Below, in pieces: positions 25,950-35,050 of a DNA stretch of 64,000 bases; position 1 is the stretch's first letter, and each line of letters opens with the position of its first letter. The translations under genes and the position numbers were made by a program. The DNA is taken from NCBI GenBank assembly GCA_017427415.1, contig JAFRSU010000076.1, forward strand, positions 1-64,000, read 5' to 3'. Source of the stretch: Lachnospiraceae bacterium. GTDB taxonomy: Bacteria > Bacillota > Clostridia > Lachnospirales > Lachnospiraceae. Below the pieces are notes generated by a model. The model saw only the letters and a program-made list of their open reading frames with translations, was not told the DNA's origin and did no database searches.

Positions 25950-27197
25950 ATGAGATTATTCAAAAAGAACGGATCAAAATTAGGAGTTTTACTTGCAGGA
26001 ACAATACTTACAGTTTCTGTTTTAGGAGGCTGCGGAACCGCAAAATCCGTAGCGGATGAAAATGATAAGACAAATGAAAATACAGTGAATACGGTAGAAG
26101 ATAATAAGACAGATATTACGGAAAACACGGGAACAACACCTGAAGCAAAAAAAGAACTGACACCTTTAAGTGTTTCGTATCCTGCAGGAAATATCAGGGT
26201 TACGATCAACATCCTGGCTTTACAGAAAGGTTATTTCGAGGCAGAAGGCATAAAGGTAAATCCGGTGGCTATCGGCGGAAACAATGCACTTACGGCTATT
26301 AATGAAGAAAATGGGGAACTTGATATACTGACAGCCGGCTTTGTGGCCGACGTACAGGCTATAGGTTCGGGATATGATCTTGCTTTTATAGCCGGAACAG
26401 CAGTAGAAGGAGGAGCAGTCATAACAAAAAAAGGTAATGCGGAGAAATACAGAGGTACCGACCTGATCTTAAATCTTGATGCGGTTACATCCGCCAAACT
26501 GGGTTTTTCAAGAAATGAAGCAGCATGGATAATTACCAGACAGTATCTTTTGGACAACGGTATAAGTGAAGATGTTATAGCATCTGTAGAAAATGAAGAA
26601 ACCGGCAACATATCATATTATGAAGACCAGACTGCCACAGCACAGGCAGTACAGAAAGGTGCTGTAGACCTCGGATTCCTTCCTATGGAATATGCTTTAC
26701 TGTATGCAGATGCATATGATCTTGAGATCGTTACAGCAGCAGGTGATCTGTCACCCAATTATGTATGCTGCCGTGAAGTTACTTCCAAGAAAAGATTGTC
26801 GGATAAATTTGATTCATTTGTAGCATATGAAACAGCAAGGATCAAAGCGTTTGAGTATTATAAGAAGGGTGAAACAGACCCGGCCGTTAAAGCGGATGTG
26901 GTAAAAACCGTTTCGGAATATTCGGGTAAAGAAGCCGATTATGTTGAGACATACCTTTACGGCGGGGTAACAAAATTTGCGGTCGATCCGAACACATCAG
27001 GTATCCGCAATTATGTAAAGGCTGCAAACAATTCGGGTGTATTTACCGGAAATGCAGTTGATTTCGGAAGCTACGATATCAAGCAAAATGTCAATACAAC
27101 GGCTTACAAGCAGGCACTTGACGGCTTGATCGAGAAAAATCCGGACAATGCATTCTACAAGGATCTTTTGACACTTTATACTGAAAGCAATGCTTAA
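25950..27197 (+). CDS. Substrate-binding lipoprotein of a sulfonate/taurine-type ABC transporter
   Basis: A 415-aa binding protein of the NMT1/SsuA/TauA type. A lipoprotein signal ends in LGGC with C28 as the lipid-modified residue, followed by an Asn/Thr-rich linker. The binding domain opens with LSVSYPAGNIRVTINILALQ, then FEAEGIKVNPV, typical of the family. It starts 2 nt after the M20 stop, and its ATPase and permease are encoded at 30442-32204 with the two CysK-like genes and the GST-like gene in between. The ligand is probably an organosulfur compound such as a sulfonate or thiol conjugate, inferred from context. Confidence 0.85.
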   Translation: MRLFKKNGSKLGVLLAGTILTVSVLGGCGTAKSVADENDKTNENTVNTVEDNKTDITENTGTTPEAKKELTPLSVSYPAGNIRVTINILALQKGYFEAEGIKVNPVAIGGNNALTAINEENGELDILTAGFVADVQAIGSGYDLAFIAGTAVEGGAVITKKGNAEKYRGTDLILNLDAVTSAKLGFSRNEAAWIITRQYLLDNGISEDVIASVENEETGNISYYEDQTATAQAVQKGAVDLGFLPMEYALLYADAYDLEIVTAAGDLSPNYVCCREVTSKKRLSDKFDSFVAYETARIKAFEYYKKGETDPAVKADVVKTVSEYSGKEADYVETYLYGGVTKFAVDPNTSGIRNYVKAANNSGVFTGNAVDFGSYDIKQNVNTTAYKQALDGLIEKNPDNAFYKDLLTLYTESNA

Positions 27198-27222
27198 GGA
27201 TTAGGGACGAGGTACTCTTTAT

Positions 27223-28170
27223 ATGGGAAAAATATATGACAATATATTGGAATTGGTAGGCAATACCCCTCTTTTACATCTTAACAGGATAGAGGAGGAG
27301 GAAAAGCTTAAGGTTAATCTTTATGCAAAGGTGGAAAGCTATAATCCCGCCGGAAGCGTAAAAGACAGGGCAGCCCTCCATATGATCGAGTCTGCAGAGG
27401 CTGAAGGAAAACTGAAAGTGGACGGAACAATAGTAGAGGGAACCTCGGGAAATACCGGTATTGGTTTAGCTATGGTCGGAGCTGTAAAAGGATATCGAAC
27501 CATAATATGCATGGCAGAAGGAACCAGCAGGGAAAAAATAAAGATACTGAAAGCTTACGGTGCTGAAGTAGAGCTTTCACCAAAACAGAACGGCTTTGGC
27601 GGAGGCGGTAAAAAAGCATCGGAGCTCGCAGAAAGTATCGCGGGTGCATTCAGACCTGCTCAGGGAGAAAATCCCCATCACCCGGAGACACATTATCTGA
27701 CTACGGGTCCGGAAATATGGAAAGCCACAAAAGGTAAAACGGATATTTTTGTAGCAGCGGTCGGGACAAGCGGAACATCGGGAGGAATAGGAAGATACTT
27801 AAAGGAACAGAATCCGGATATAGAAATATACGGAGTGGAACCAAAAGGATGCCCCGTACTTAACGGAGGTGAAGCCGGACCGCATAAGATACAGGGTATC
27901 GGAGGCGGGGCTATATGTCCTATAACTGACTTGAAATTATATAAAGAAATACTGCTCTGTTCGGATGAAGATGCATATAAATATGCAAGATTGTGTCCGA
28001 AGAAAGAAGGACTGCTTATAGGGATAAGTGCAGGAGCAGCTCTATGGGCAGCAGTAACTATAGCAAAACGTCCGGAAAACGCCGGAAAAACCTTAGTGGT
28101 GCTTTTCCCGGACGGAGGAAACAAATATCTTTCGAGCGACCTGTACACGCAGGAAGAAGGATCAAATTAA
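27223..28170 (+). CDS. CysK-like PLP enzyme, divergent paralogue 1
   Basis: A 315-aa fold-type II PLP enzyme of the cysteine synthase/cystathionine beta-synthase family. K47 in NPAGSVKDR binds [12 protein letters not shown] contacts the cofactor and substrate carboxylate, and GTSGTSGGIG is the phosphate loop. It departs from true CysK: the usual MPETMSxERR segment reads CMAEGTSREKI, GTGGT reads GTSGTSG, and a Gly-rich insert (NGFGGGGKK) and PAQGENPHHPETH follow. It may use another beta-substituted alanine or run as a lyase. Confidence 0.85.
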   Translation: MGKIYDNILELVGNTPLLHLNRIEEEEKLKVNLYAKVESYNPAGSVKDRAALHMIESAEAEGKLKVDGTIVEGTSGNTGIGLAMVGAVKGYRTIICMAEGTSREKIKILKAYGAEVELSPKQNGFGGGGKKASELAESIAGAFRPAQGENPHHPETHYLTTGPEIWKATKGKTDIFVAAVGTSGTSGGIGRYLKEQNPDIEIYGVEPKGCPVLNGGEAGPHKIQGIGGGAICPITDLKLYKEILLCSDEDAYKYARLCPKKEGLLIGISAGAALWAAVTIAKRPENAGKTLVVLFPDGGNKYLSSDLYTQEEGSN

Positions 28171-28203
28171 ACATCATAATAATACGAAAAAGAGGAAAAA
28201 AAT

Positions 28204-29451
28204 ATGAGTGAGAATAAAACAGTGGAATATGGAAGTGCATGCAGTCTTGAATTCGGAAAGAAAAGAGTAAACGGGAAGATCGATTATACTGATGCTGAAG
28301 CAGAAGAGCATGCAAGGGAAGTCGGAGCAAGACCCAGACCGAAAGAAACCATCAGCGAGATAGATGAAAGAGGTGCGTTTATCAGACAGCCAAATGCATT
28401 TATCAAACCCTTCGGATCAAAAGAAGACGATCTGAAAGCTGAAACCGACAGATACGGGATATACTGGGCACACGGATGCCATTGGTCCAACAGACCGGTG
28501 ATAGTAAGAGATATCCTCGGACTGGAGAATGATATATACGAAGTACATACTACACACAGCGGTGAGACCAATGTATACGGTCACGGATTTGCCGATTACC
28601 CCGGACATAAGGATCCGTTAGCCGGAGCCTATTTCTTAAGTGAGTTTTATAAAAATGCCGATCCGGATTATCAGGGCAGGGCTACAACTCCCACTTTGGT
28701 GGATATAAAAGAAAAGAAGGCAGTAAATAATGACTATCATCGTCTTACTAATTATATCGAAGTACAGTTCAGAGCGATCCAGCCGAAGGATGCACCCGAT
28801 CTGTATCCTAAAAAGTACAGGAAAGAGATAGACGAGTTTAATGACTGGCTTTTTCCCCATATCAATAACGGGCATTACCGTATGGCCTTCTGCCAGTCCT
28901 GGGAAGCATATAACGAGGCTTATGAGGATTTCTTTGAATCACTTGATAAACTCGATAAAAGACTTTCACAAAACAGATTTATATTCGGTGATTATATTAC
29001 GGATTCGGATATCAGACTGTATGTGACGCTGGTAAGATGGGAGACAAGTTATTATCGTAATGTCGGTCCGATAAAGAAGAGAATAACGGAGTATCCGAAT
29101 ATCTGGGGATATGTAAAGGATCTGTACGCACTTCCGGTATTCAAGAAATATACTTTCTTTGAGTTCCCTAAGGATGGCGGTCCCGATCTTTTCAGAAGTT
29201 ATGCATTCAGGATCGCTTCGCAGGTACCTTATGATGAACTCTGGAAAACCGACGGAGAAAGAAAAAAACTGAGTAAGGATCCTGAAAACGTATATAAAAA
29301 GCATCCTGAAGGAGAAACACCTGAGGATTATCAGTCGGAGATCTCTACAACCATTTGGAACTCTCCAAAATGGGCAGACAGAAATCCTGCCAATGGGGTA
29401 ATATCTACAGATGCTTCGATCAATCCGATAGGATCAAAATTAAGAGATTAA
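28204..29451 (+). CDS. Glutathionyl-hydroquinone reductase-like (Xi-class GST) protein
   Basis: A 415-aa protein related to YqjG/PcpF/ECM4, enzymes that remove glutathione from glutathionyl-hydroquinones. The N-terminal FIRQPNAF and the thioredoxin-fold catalytic stretch WAHGCHWSNRP place the reactive cysteine at C92; the usual CPWAHR is changed to CHWSNR. The C-terminal helical domain carries NRFIFGDYITDSDIRLY and TLVRWETSYY, the family's signature. It is encoded between two CysK paralogues and within an ABC uptake operon, which suggests it cleaves a thiol conjugate to supply sulfur. Most clostridia do not make glutathione, so the true thiol is open. Confidence 0.85.
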   Translation: MSENKTVEYGSACSLEFGKKRVNGKIDYTDAEAEEHAREVGARPRPKETISEIDERGAFIRQPNAFIKPFGSKEDDLKAETDRYGIYWAHGCHWSNRPVIVRDILGLENDIYEVHTTHSGETNVYGHGFADYPGHKDPLAGAYFLSEFYKNADPDYQGRATTPTLVDIKEKKAVNNDYHRLTNYIEVQFRAIQPKDAPDLYPKKYRKEIDEFNDWLFPHINNGHYRMAFCQSWEAYNEAYEDFFESLDKLDKRLSQNRFIFGDYITDSDIRLYVTLVRWETSYYRNVGPIKKRITEYPNIWGYVKDLYALPVFKKYTFFEFPKDGGPDLFRSYAFRIASQVPYDELWKTDGERKKLSKDPENVYKKHPEGETPEDYQSEISTTIWNSPKWADRNPANGVISTDASINPIGSKLRD

Positions 29452-29475
29452 CAGAAAGTGAAAGCAGGTACGGCT

Positions 29476-30402
29476 ATGATTAATGCTGAAAATATTGCGG
29501 AACTTATAGGAAATACTCCTTTGGTCAGACTGAATGCTTATGGCAGGAACAGAGGATTAAAGGCTGAGATAATAGCAAAACTTGAGTGGTTTAATCCGGG
29601 CGGAAGTGTAAAGGACAGGATCGCACTGTATATGATACGGGATGCCGAGAAAAAGGGATTATTAAAAAAAGATTCCGTGATAATAGAGCCAACCAGCGGA
29701 AATACGGGGATCGGCCTGGCGGCGGTAGCAGCCAGCAAAGGGTACAGGACGATAATCGTAATGCCGGATACCATGAGCGTGGAAAGACAGAATATCTTAA
29801 AAGCTTATGGTGCGGAAGTGATACTGACTGACGGAAAAGGAGGAATGAAGGCATCTATAGCTAAGGCTAAAGAACTTGCCTCCTCCATCCCGCATAGTTT
29901 TATCCCCGGGCAGTTTACGAGCAGTTCAAATCCGAAGGCACATTATGAAACTACCGGTCCCGAAATATGGCGGGATACCGGTAGGCAGGTGGATTTCCTG
30001 ATCGCCGGAGTAGGTACGGGTGGTACTCTGTCCGGAGCCGGAAAATATCTGAAAGAGGTTAATCCGGATATAAAGATCATAGCGGTAGAGCCGAAGGATT
30101 CCCCGCTGTTATCCCAAGGAACGACAGGGTCTCACAAGCTGCAGGGGCTTGGAGCGGGATTTATCCCTTTGACTCTTGATACGGAGATATATGATGAAGT
30201 GCTGGCCGTGACAACTGATGAGGCGTTTAATGCATCAAACCGTCTGGCTAAAGAAGAGGGCATTCTGGCAGGTATTTCATCGGGAGCGGCACTTTATGCG
30301 GCAGAAGTCATAGCTAAAAGGACAGAGAACCAGGGGAAACGCATAGTTGTGATACTCCCCGATAACGGCGACAGATATCTTTCTACAGAACTGTATGAGT
30401 AA
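29476..30402 (+). CDS. Cysteine synthase-like protein, paralogue 2
   Basis: A 308-aa O-acetylserine sulfhydrylase-type enzyme with all canonical CysK features: [18 protein letters not shown] (PLP lysine K46), [62 protein letters not shown]. Length fits CysK exactly. ATG 29476 with AGGT upstream is preferred to the GTG at 29458, which has no ribosome site. It is close to the housekeeping CysK at 37848 and may be expressed only when the operon is induced. Confidence 0.88.
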   Translation: MINAENIAELIGNTPLVRLNAYGRNRGLKAEIIAKLEWFNPGGSVKDRIALYMIRDAEKKGLLKKDSVIIEPTSGNTGIGLAAVAASKGYRTIIVMPDTMSVERQNILKAYGAEVILTDGKGGMKASIAKAKELASSIPHSFIPGQFTSSSNPKAHYETTGPEIWRDTGRQVDFLIAGVGTGGTLSGAGKYLKEVNPDIKIIAVEPKDSPLLSQGTTGSHKLQGLGAGFIPLTLDTEIYDEVLAVTTDEAFNASNRLAKEEGILAGISSGAALYAAEVIAKRTENQGKRIVVILPDNGDRYLSTELYE

Positions 30403-30441
30403 GATATTGTCAGACAATAAATTAACCGGGAGAACTACAGT

Positions 30442-31269
30442 ATGGAAGCATTTCAGAACGGATCAAAGGAAAAGTCCGCTTTTAAGATAGAAATAAAGGA
30501 TGTAAACTTTGATTATGTTGATAAAAAAAGTAAATATGAAGCCCTGAAGGACATTAACCTTGATATAAGGGAAGGTGAATTTATCTGTATTCTGGGTGCT
30601 TCCGGATGTGGGAAATCTACACTGCTAAGTCTGCTGGCAGGTCTGAACCGCGTGAAATCAGGTGAGATATTTGTGGACGGCAAGAAACTTAAAGGACCCG
30701 GAACAGACAGGGCTGTAGTTTTTCAGCAGTATTCCTTATTCCCTTGGCTGACCGTAAAAGGAAATGTTCTTTTCGGGATCAAACAGAGCGGAAGAAAAAT
30801 CGGAAAAAAAGAAAGAGAAAGGCTCGCAATGGAACAGATTGAGAACGTCGGTCTTTCCGGTGCCGTCAATCGTTATCCGTCACAGCTTTCCGGAGGAATG
30901 CAGCAGAGAGTGGCGGTAGCCAGGGCACTTGCACTTGAATCGGATATACTTTTGATGGATGAGCCGTTTGGTGCTATAGATCCGAGACTGAGACTTGAAT
31001 TACAGGAACTGGTGTCAAGACTCTGTACAGAGAATCATAAAACAGTAGTGTTCATCACACATGATATTGATGAGGCTATCCTGTTGGCAGACCGGATAGT
31101 CGTTATGGAACCGGGACGTATCAAAAGTATCATCAAGGTACGTTTCCCTCATCCGCGAGTACGTGAAGAGCTGTCCGGAACAGATGAATATGAAAAACTT
31201 CACAGGCAGCTTATATCGGCATTTTATGATCAGGTCGAAGAACAGATCGATTCGGAGGTAGCATTATGA
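30442..31269 (+). CDS. ABC transporter ATPase, SsuB/TauB type
   Basis: A 275-aa ATPase for the sulfur-compound importer. Walker A GASGCGKST, Q-loop VVFQQYSLFPWLTV, signature LSGGMQQR, Walker B ILLMDEPFGAID and H-loop FITHDIDEA are all present; the FPWLTV and DEPFGAID wording is typical of the nitrate/sulfonate/taurine subfamily. Its stop overlaps the permease start by 4 nt. The binding protein lies four genes upstream. Confidence 0.92.
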   Translation: MEAFQNGSKEKSAFKIEIKDVNFDYVDKKSKYEALKDINLDIREGEFICILGASGCGKSTLLSLLAGLNRVKSGEIFVDGKKLKGPGTDRAVVFQQYSLFPWLTVKGNVLFGIKQSGRKIGKKERERLAMEQIENVGLSGAVNRYPSQLSGGMQQRVAVARALALESDILLMDEPFGAIDPRLRLELQELVSRLCTENHKTVVFITHDIDEAILLADRIVVMEPGRIKSIIKVRFPHPRVREELSGTDEYEKLHRQLISAFYDQVEEQIDSEVAL

Positions 31270-32204
31270 AAAACAGATTCAAACTTGAAAAAGGAATGTT
31301 TTTTGAATATCTTCTTGCTACCGGGCTTATGCTGATAAATATAATCCTGGCGTCGGCATTACCGTATTTTACAAAGCATAAAGTCTATTACGACAGTACT
31401 GCTTATGTTGTCGTGATACTTATTTCTTATATTATTTATTTAATAAGACTCTTTATAACAAAAAAGAAAAGCGTAAATGATGTTGCGGTCGTACTATTCG
31501 GTTTTTTTATCCTATGGGAAACAGCTTATAAGTCAGGTTGGATACATAATGATCTGTTGATCCCTTCACCGGAAGGACTGTTTCATGTATTTGTCGAAAA
31601 AACGCCTGAGATACTGGCTGATGTCTGGGGTTCTGTAAGATTATTGTTTCTCGGATTTCTGCTTGCTGCGGTATTCGGTACGTTGCTTGGACTTTTGGCA
31701 GGATGGATACCGAGGATCAGGGAGGTGCTCCTGCCTGTTTCAAATGTGATCACCCTTATTCCTCCGTTGATGTTTTCGGCATATCTTATAATGATTTTCT
31801 CAACCTTCAGGCAGGCAGCGGTTGCAGTTATATTTTTTGCGGTATTCTGGCCCACATTTCAGGGGACGGTAGTGCGGGTAGGACAGATAGACAGACAGAT
31901 CATAGAAGCTGCGAAGACTATGGGAGTAGGGACAGTCGGAATGCTTACCAAGGTGATATTTCCATACTGCCTTCCCGGTATTATCCAGAGCCTGTCGAAA
32001 AGTTTAAGAGGTGCATTTATGTGTCTGGCAGGTGCAGAAATGCTGGGCATCAATCTGGGCATAGGATATTTTATCGAAAAGTACAAGAGCTTTGCGGATT
32101 ACAGATGTGTGTTGGCCGGTATCGTGACAGTCGGAGTTATAACTACGGTTATAGACATGATCGTCAACAAAGCGAAAAATGTTCTGATAAAGTGGGAGAA
32201 ATAA
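31266..32204 (+). CDS. ABC transporter permease, SsuC/TauC type
   Basis: A 312-aa permease with about seven to eight membrane helices, two more at the N-terminus than SsuC usually has. The EAA-type coupling loop is EAAKTMGVGTVGMLTKVIFPYCLPGI, cited by position near residues 218-243, where it contacts the ATPase. WIHNDLLIPSPEGLFHVF is the family's characteristic lead-in. Start overlaps the ATPase stop (ATGA). Confidence 0.9.
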   Translation: MKNRFKLEKGMFFEYLLATGLMLINIILASALPYFTKHKVYYDSTAYVVVILISYIIYLIRLFITKKKSVNDVAVVLFGFFILWETAYKSGWIHNDLLIPSPEGLFHVFVEKTPEILADVWGSVRLLFLGFLLAAVFGTLLGLLAGWIPRIREVLLPVSNVITLIPPLMFSAYLIMIFSTFRQAAVAVIFFAVFWPTFQGTVVRVGQIDRQIIEAAKTMGVGTVGMLTKVIFPYCLPGIIQSLSKSLRGAFMCLAGAEMLGINLGIGYFIEKYKSFADYRCVLAGIVTVGVITTVIDMIVNKAKNVLIKWEK

Positions 32205-32681
32205 ATGAAAGCGATAGAAGTAAAAGAGGAATGGGCCAGAGCCGGAGTATATTATGTAAGAACAGAGGCGATGGTATTGGGATTTAATCTGAATCTTGAG
32301 GGAGAGTTTTCAGGGGATGACCGTGATTCGGAATATATTCTTGTCACCGATGATAACGGGAAGCCGTTAAGTACAAACAGGATACATATACTTCCCGAAA
32401 AAGGGTATGCTAAAATAGAGCGAGTGGCGACTGTGTCTTATGCAAGAAAGACCGGTGCAGGCAGATGCGGGATTGAAGCAGCCGAGAAGGTTATATATGA
32501 AAAAGGTTACAGAAAAATAGTTATAACAAGCCGTGAAGAGGCTGCGGGTTTTTACGAAAAACTCGGTTACAAAATAAGAAAGGATATGAATCCGGATACA
32601 CTTGAACCTTATAAAGAAGGAGAGACGCTGCGAGTCAGGGATCCGAGGTTCATATGTGTATATATGGAAAAGGAGCTGTAA
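32205..32681 (+). CDS. GNAT-family N-acetyltransferase
   Basis: A 158-aa GNAT protein. The core strands ILVTDDNGKPLSTNRIH, IERVATVSYARKTGAGR (with the acetyl-CoA loop R-K-T-G-A-G-R in place of the usual Q/RxxGxG/A) and the C-terminal AAGFYEKLGYKI are clear. It begins directly after the permease stop and touches the next gene by one base. In a sulfur operon it resembles the acetyltransferases that protect or tag S-substituted cysteines in Bacillus, paired with a deacylase; here the M20 enzyme could be that partner. Confidence 0.82.
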   Translation: MKAIEVKEEWARAGVYYVRTEAMVLGFNLNLEGEFSGDDRDSEYILVTDDNGKPLSTNRIHILPEKGYAKIERVATVSYARKTGAGRCGIEAAEKVIYEKGYRKIVITSREEAAGFYEKLGYKIRKDMNPDTLEPYKEGETLRVRDPRFICVYMEKEL

Positions 32682-33775
32682 TGTATTCGATAGAGACACG
32701 ATGTATACATGGAGAACAACATAATAATCCGGACTCAAACTGTTCGATCAGCTACCCCATATATCAGACGGCATCATTCAGCCATCTGACGCCGGGACAT
32801 AATCCTACCGGGTTTGATTATTCGAGAGAGTCCAATCCGACAAGACGGTATCTTGAAGAGACTGTCAGCTCTTTAGAAGGTGCATATGATACTGTCGCAT
32901 ATGCTTCGGGAATGGCTGCGATCTCGGCCTTTTTCGAGTATTTTGGGCCCGGTGATCATATAATATGCGGTGAGGACCTGTATGGAGGGGTAGTAAGACT
33001 GATAGAGCAGGTCTGTAAGAAGAACGGATATGAGATAGAATATACGGATACTACCGATCCCGGCAATATTGAAAAGCATATAAAGAGCAATACAAAAGCT
33101 GTATATTTTGAAACACCTACCAATCCTATGATGAGGGAAACGGATACTTCAGCAGTATCACAGATCGCGAAAAAACACGGTATTATTCTGGCGGTTGACA
33201 ATACTTTTATGACTCCGTATTTTAAGAATCCGATAAAAGAAGGTGCGGATGTAGTGCTTCATTCGGGAACTAAATATATCAGCGGGCACAATGACACCGT
33301 ATGCGGTTTTTTATGCTGTAAGGACAAAGCTTTAAGTGAACGGTTCAGGCTGCTTTCGAAGACCACTGGAGCGACTCTCGGACCTTTTGAGTGCTGGCTT
33401 GTTTTAAGAGGTCTTAAGACTTTAGCGGTAAGGATGGAAAGACACAGATCAAATGCACTTTTGATCAGGGAATGGCTGGAAAACAGAAAAGAAGTGGAAA
33501 AGGTGTTTTACGCGGGAAGCGGAATGATTTCTTTTTATGACAGTTCAAAAGAAAAGGCACTTTCGATCCTGAAGAATATCAAACTGATCATATTTGCCGA
33601 AAGTCTCGGAGGAACGGAGAGTCTTCTGACTTATCCGGTGATACAGACGCATCCGGATGTGCCCAAGGCACAGAAGGACAGACTCGGGATAAATGAAAAG
33701 CTGCTGCGTATGTCAGTGGGACTTGAGGCAGCTTGTGATATTATAGAAGATTTAAAACAGGCTTTTGAAGCATAA
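32681..33775 (+). CDS. Trans-sulfuration PLP enzyme (cystathionine synthase/lyase type)
   Basis: A 364-aa member of the Cys/Met metabolism PLP family. ETRCIHGEQ, YPIYQTASF, YSRESNPTRR, SGMAAISAF, the PLP-binding lysine in HSGTKYISGHND, and the late TLGPFECWLVLRGLKTLAVRME (landmark near residue 235) are family hallmarks. It could act as cystathionine gamma-synthase, gamma-lyase or beta-lyase; sequence alone does not decide. ATG 32681 shares its first base with the GNAT stop and has AAAGGAG upstream; the frame is open 9 codons earlier. Confidence 0.85.
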   Translation: MYSIETRCIHGEQHNNPDSNCSISYPIYQTASFSHLTPGHNPTGFDYSRESNPTRRYLEETVSSLEGAYDTVAYASGMAAISAFFEYFGPGDHIICGEDLYGGVVRLIEQVCKKNGYEIEYTDTTDPGNIEKHIKSNTKAVYFETPTNPMMRETDTSAVSQIAKKHGIILAVDNTFMTPYFKNPIKEGADVVLHSGTKYISGHNDTVCGFLCCKDKALSERFRLLSKTTGATLGPFECWLVLRGLKTLAVRMERHRSNALLIREWLENRKEVEKVFYAGSGMISFYDSSKEKALSILKNIKLIIFAESLGGTESLLTYPVIQTHPDVPKAQKDRLGINEKLLRMSVGLEAACDIIEDLKQAFEA

Positions 33776-33784
33776 GGAAAGTTT

Positions 33785-34972
33785 ATGGGTGAGAGAAATC
33801 TTGATTTTGATAAAGTGATCAACAGAAAAAATACCAAATGTCTTAAATATGATTTTGCGGTAAAAAGAGGCTATCCTGAGGATGTGCTTCCTTTGTGGGT
33901 AGCGGATATGGATTTTAAAACAAGTTCATATGTTGAAGATGCCATAAAAAAAGCAGCAGAGCATAACATATACGGTTATACCAATACCAGGCACAATGAC
34001 GGTTTTTTTGAGGCTGTGGCCGGATGGATGAAAAGACGTCATGCCTGGAATGTAGAAGAGGAGTGGCTTGTAAAAACACCCGGAGTATGCTTTGCGATAG
34101 CGACGGCTATAAGAGCACTTACCGAAAAAGGGGATGCGGTGATCATACAGCAGCCGGTATATTATCCGTTTGCAAATATCATTAAGCAAAATGACAGACG
34201 TATGGTCAGTTCGGATCTTATAAAAGATGATGATGGAAATTACGGTATCGATCTTGAAGATTTTGAAAAGAAGATCATAGATAATAAAGTCAGGCTGTTT
34301 ATATTATGCAATCCTCATAATCCGACAGGAAGGGTATGGAGCAGGGAAGAACTGAAAGCTCTCGGAAGTATCTGCCTGAAACATAATGTCAGAGTGTTTT
34401 CCGATGAGATCCATTTTGATTTTATATGGAAGGGTGAGCATAATATTTTTCAGGAAACGGAGGAAGCATTTAAAGAGATAACCATTACAGCTACTGCACC
34501 CAGTAAGACTTTTAATCTGGCAGGACTGCAGCAGTCGAATATCTTTATACCGGATCCTGTTTTAAGAAAAAGGTTTATCCGGGCACTGGATGCCACAGGG
34601 TATGATGAACCGGGGATTATCGGGATAGTTGCGGCTGAAGCTGCATACACTGAAGGAGACGAATGGTATGAAAAGGTCACTGAATATATCCGTGGGAATA
34701 TCGAATTTACACATGAATTTGTTAATGACAATCTTTCATGCGTGAAAATGAGCGAGACACAGGGAACATATCTCGTCTGGCTTGATTTTAACGGAACGGG
34801 ACTTAAGCCTGAAGAGATAGATGATATTATTATAAATAAAGCAAAACTCTGGCTGGACAGCGGCAGGATATTTGGTAATCCGGGTGCCGGCTTTGAACGG
34901 ATCAATGTGGCATGTCCGAAAAGTGTTTTGCATACAGCGCTGGAGAGGATTAAAAGATCGTTTGAGACTTGA
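33785..34972 (+). CDS. MalY/PatB-type C-S lyase (aminotransferase fold)
   Basis: A 395-aa fold-type I PLP enzyme of the MalY/PatB group, cystathionine beta-lyases that cleave C-S bonds to release thiol, pyruvate and ammonia. DVLPLWVADMDF at the N-terminus, NPHNPTGRVW, SDEIHFDF and the PLP lysine in APSKTFNLAGLQ are diagnostic. It starts 9 nt after the previous gene and closes the structural part of the operon. In this context it may liberate thiol from cysteine conjugates brought in by the ABC system, or feed methionine synthesis. Confidence 0.9.
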   Translation: MGERNLDFDKVINRKNTKCLKYDFAVKRGYPEDVLPLWVADMDFKTSSYVEDAIKKAAEHNIYGYTNTRHNDGFFEAVAGWMKRRHAWNVEEEWLVKTPGVCFAIATAIRALTEKGDAVIIQQPVYYPFANIIKQNDRRMVSSDLIKDDDGNYGIDLEDFEKKIIDNKVRLFILCNPHNPTGRVWSREELKALGSICLKHNVRVFSDEIHFDFIWKGEHNIFQETEEAFKEITITATAPSKTFNLAGLQQSNIFIPDPVLRKRFIRALDATGYDEPGIIGIVAAEAAYTEGDEWYEKVTEYIRGNIEFTHEFVNDNLSCVKMSETQGTYLVWLDFNGTGLKPEEIDDIIINKAKLWLDSGRIFGNPGAGFERINVACPKSVLHTALERIKRSFET

Positions 34973-35050
34973 CATATGACACTGTGAAATATATTATGGA
35001 AAAAAGAAGTTTGCAGATATAAAAATCATAATAGACAGCCGGAGGTATTT

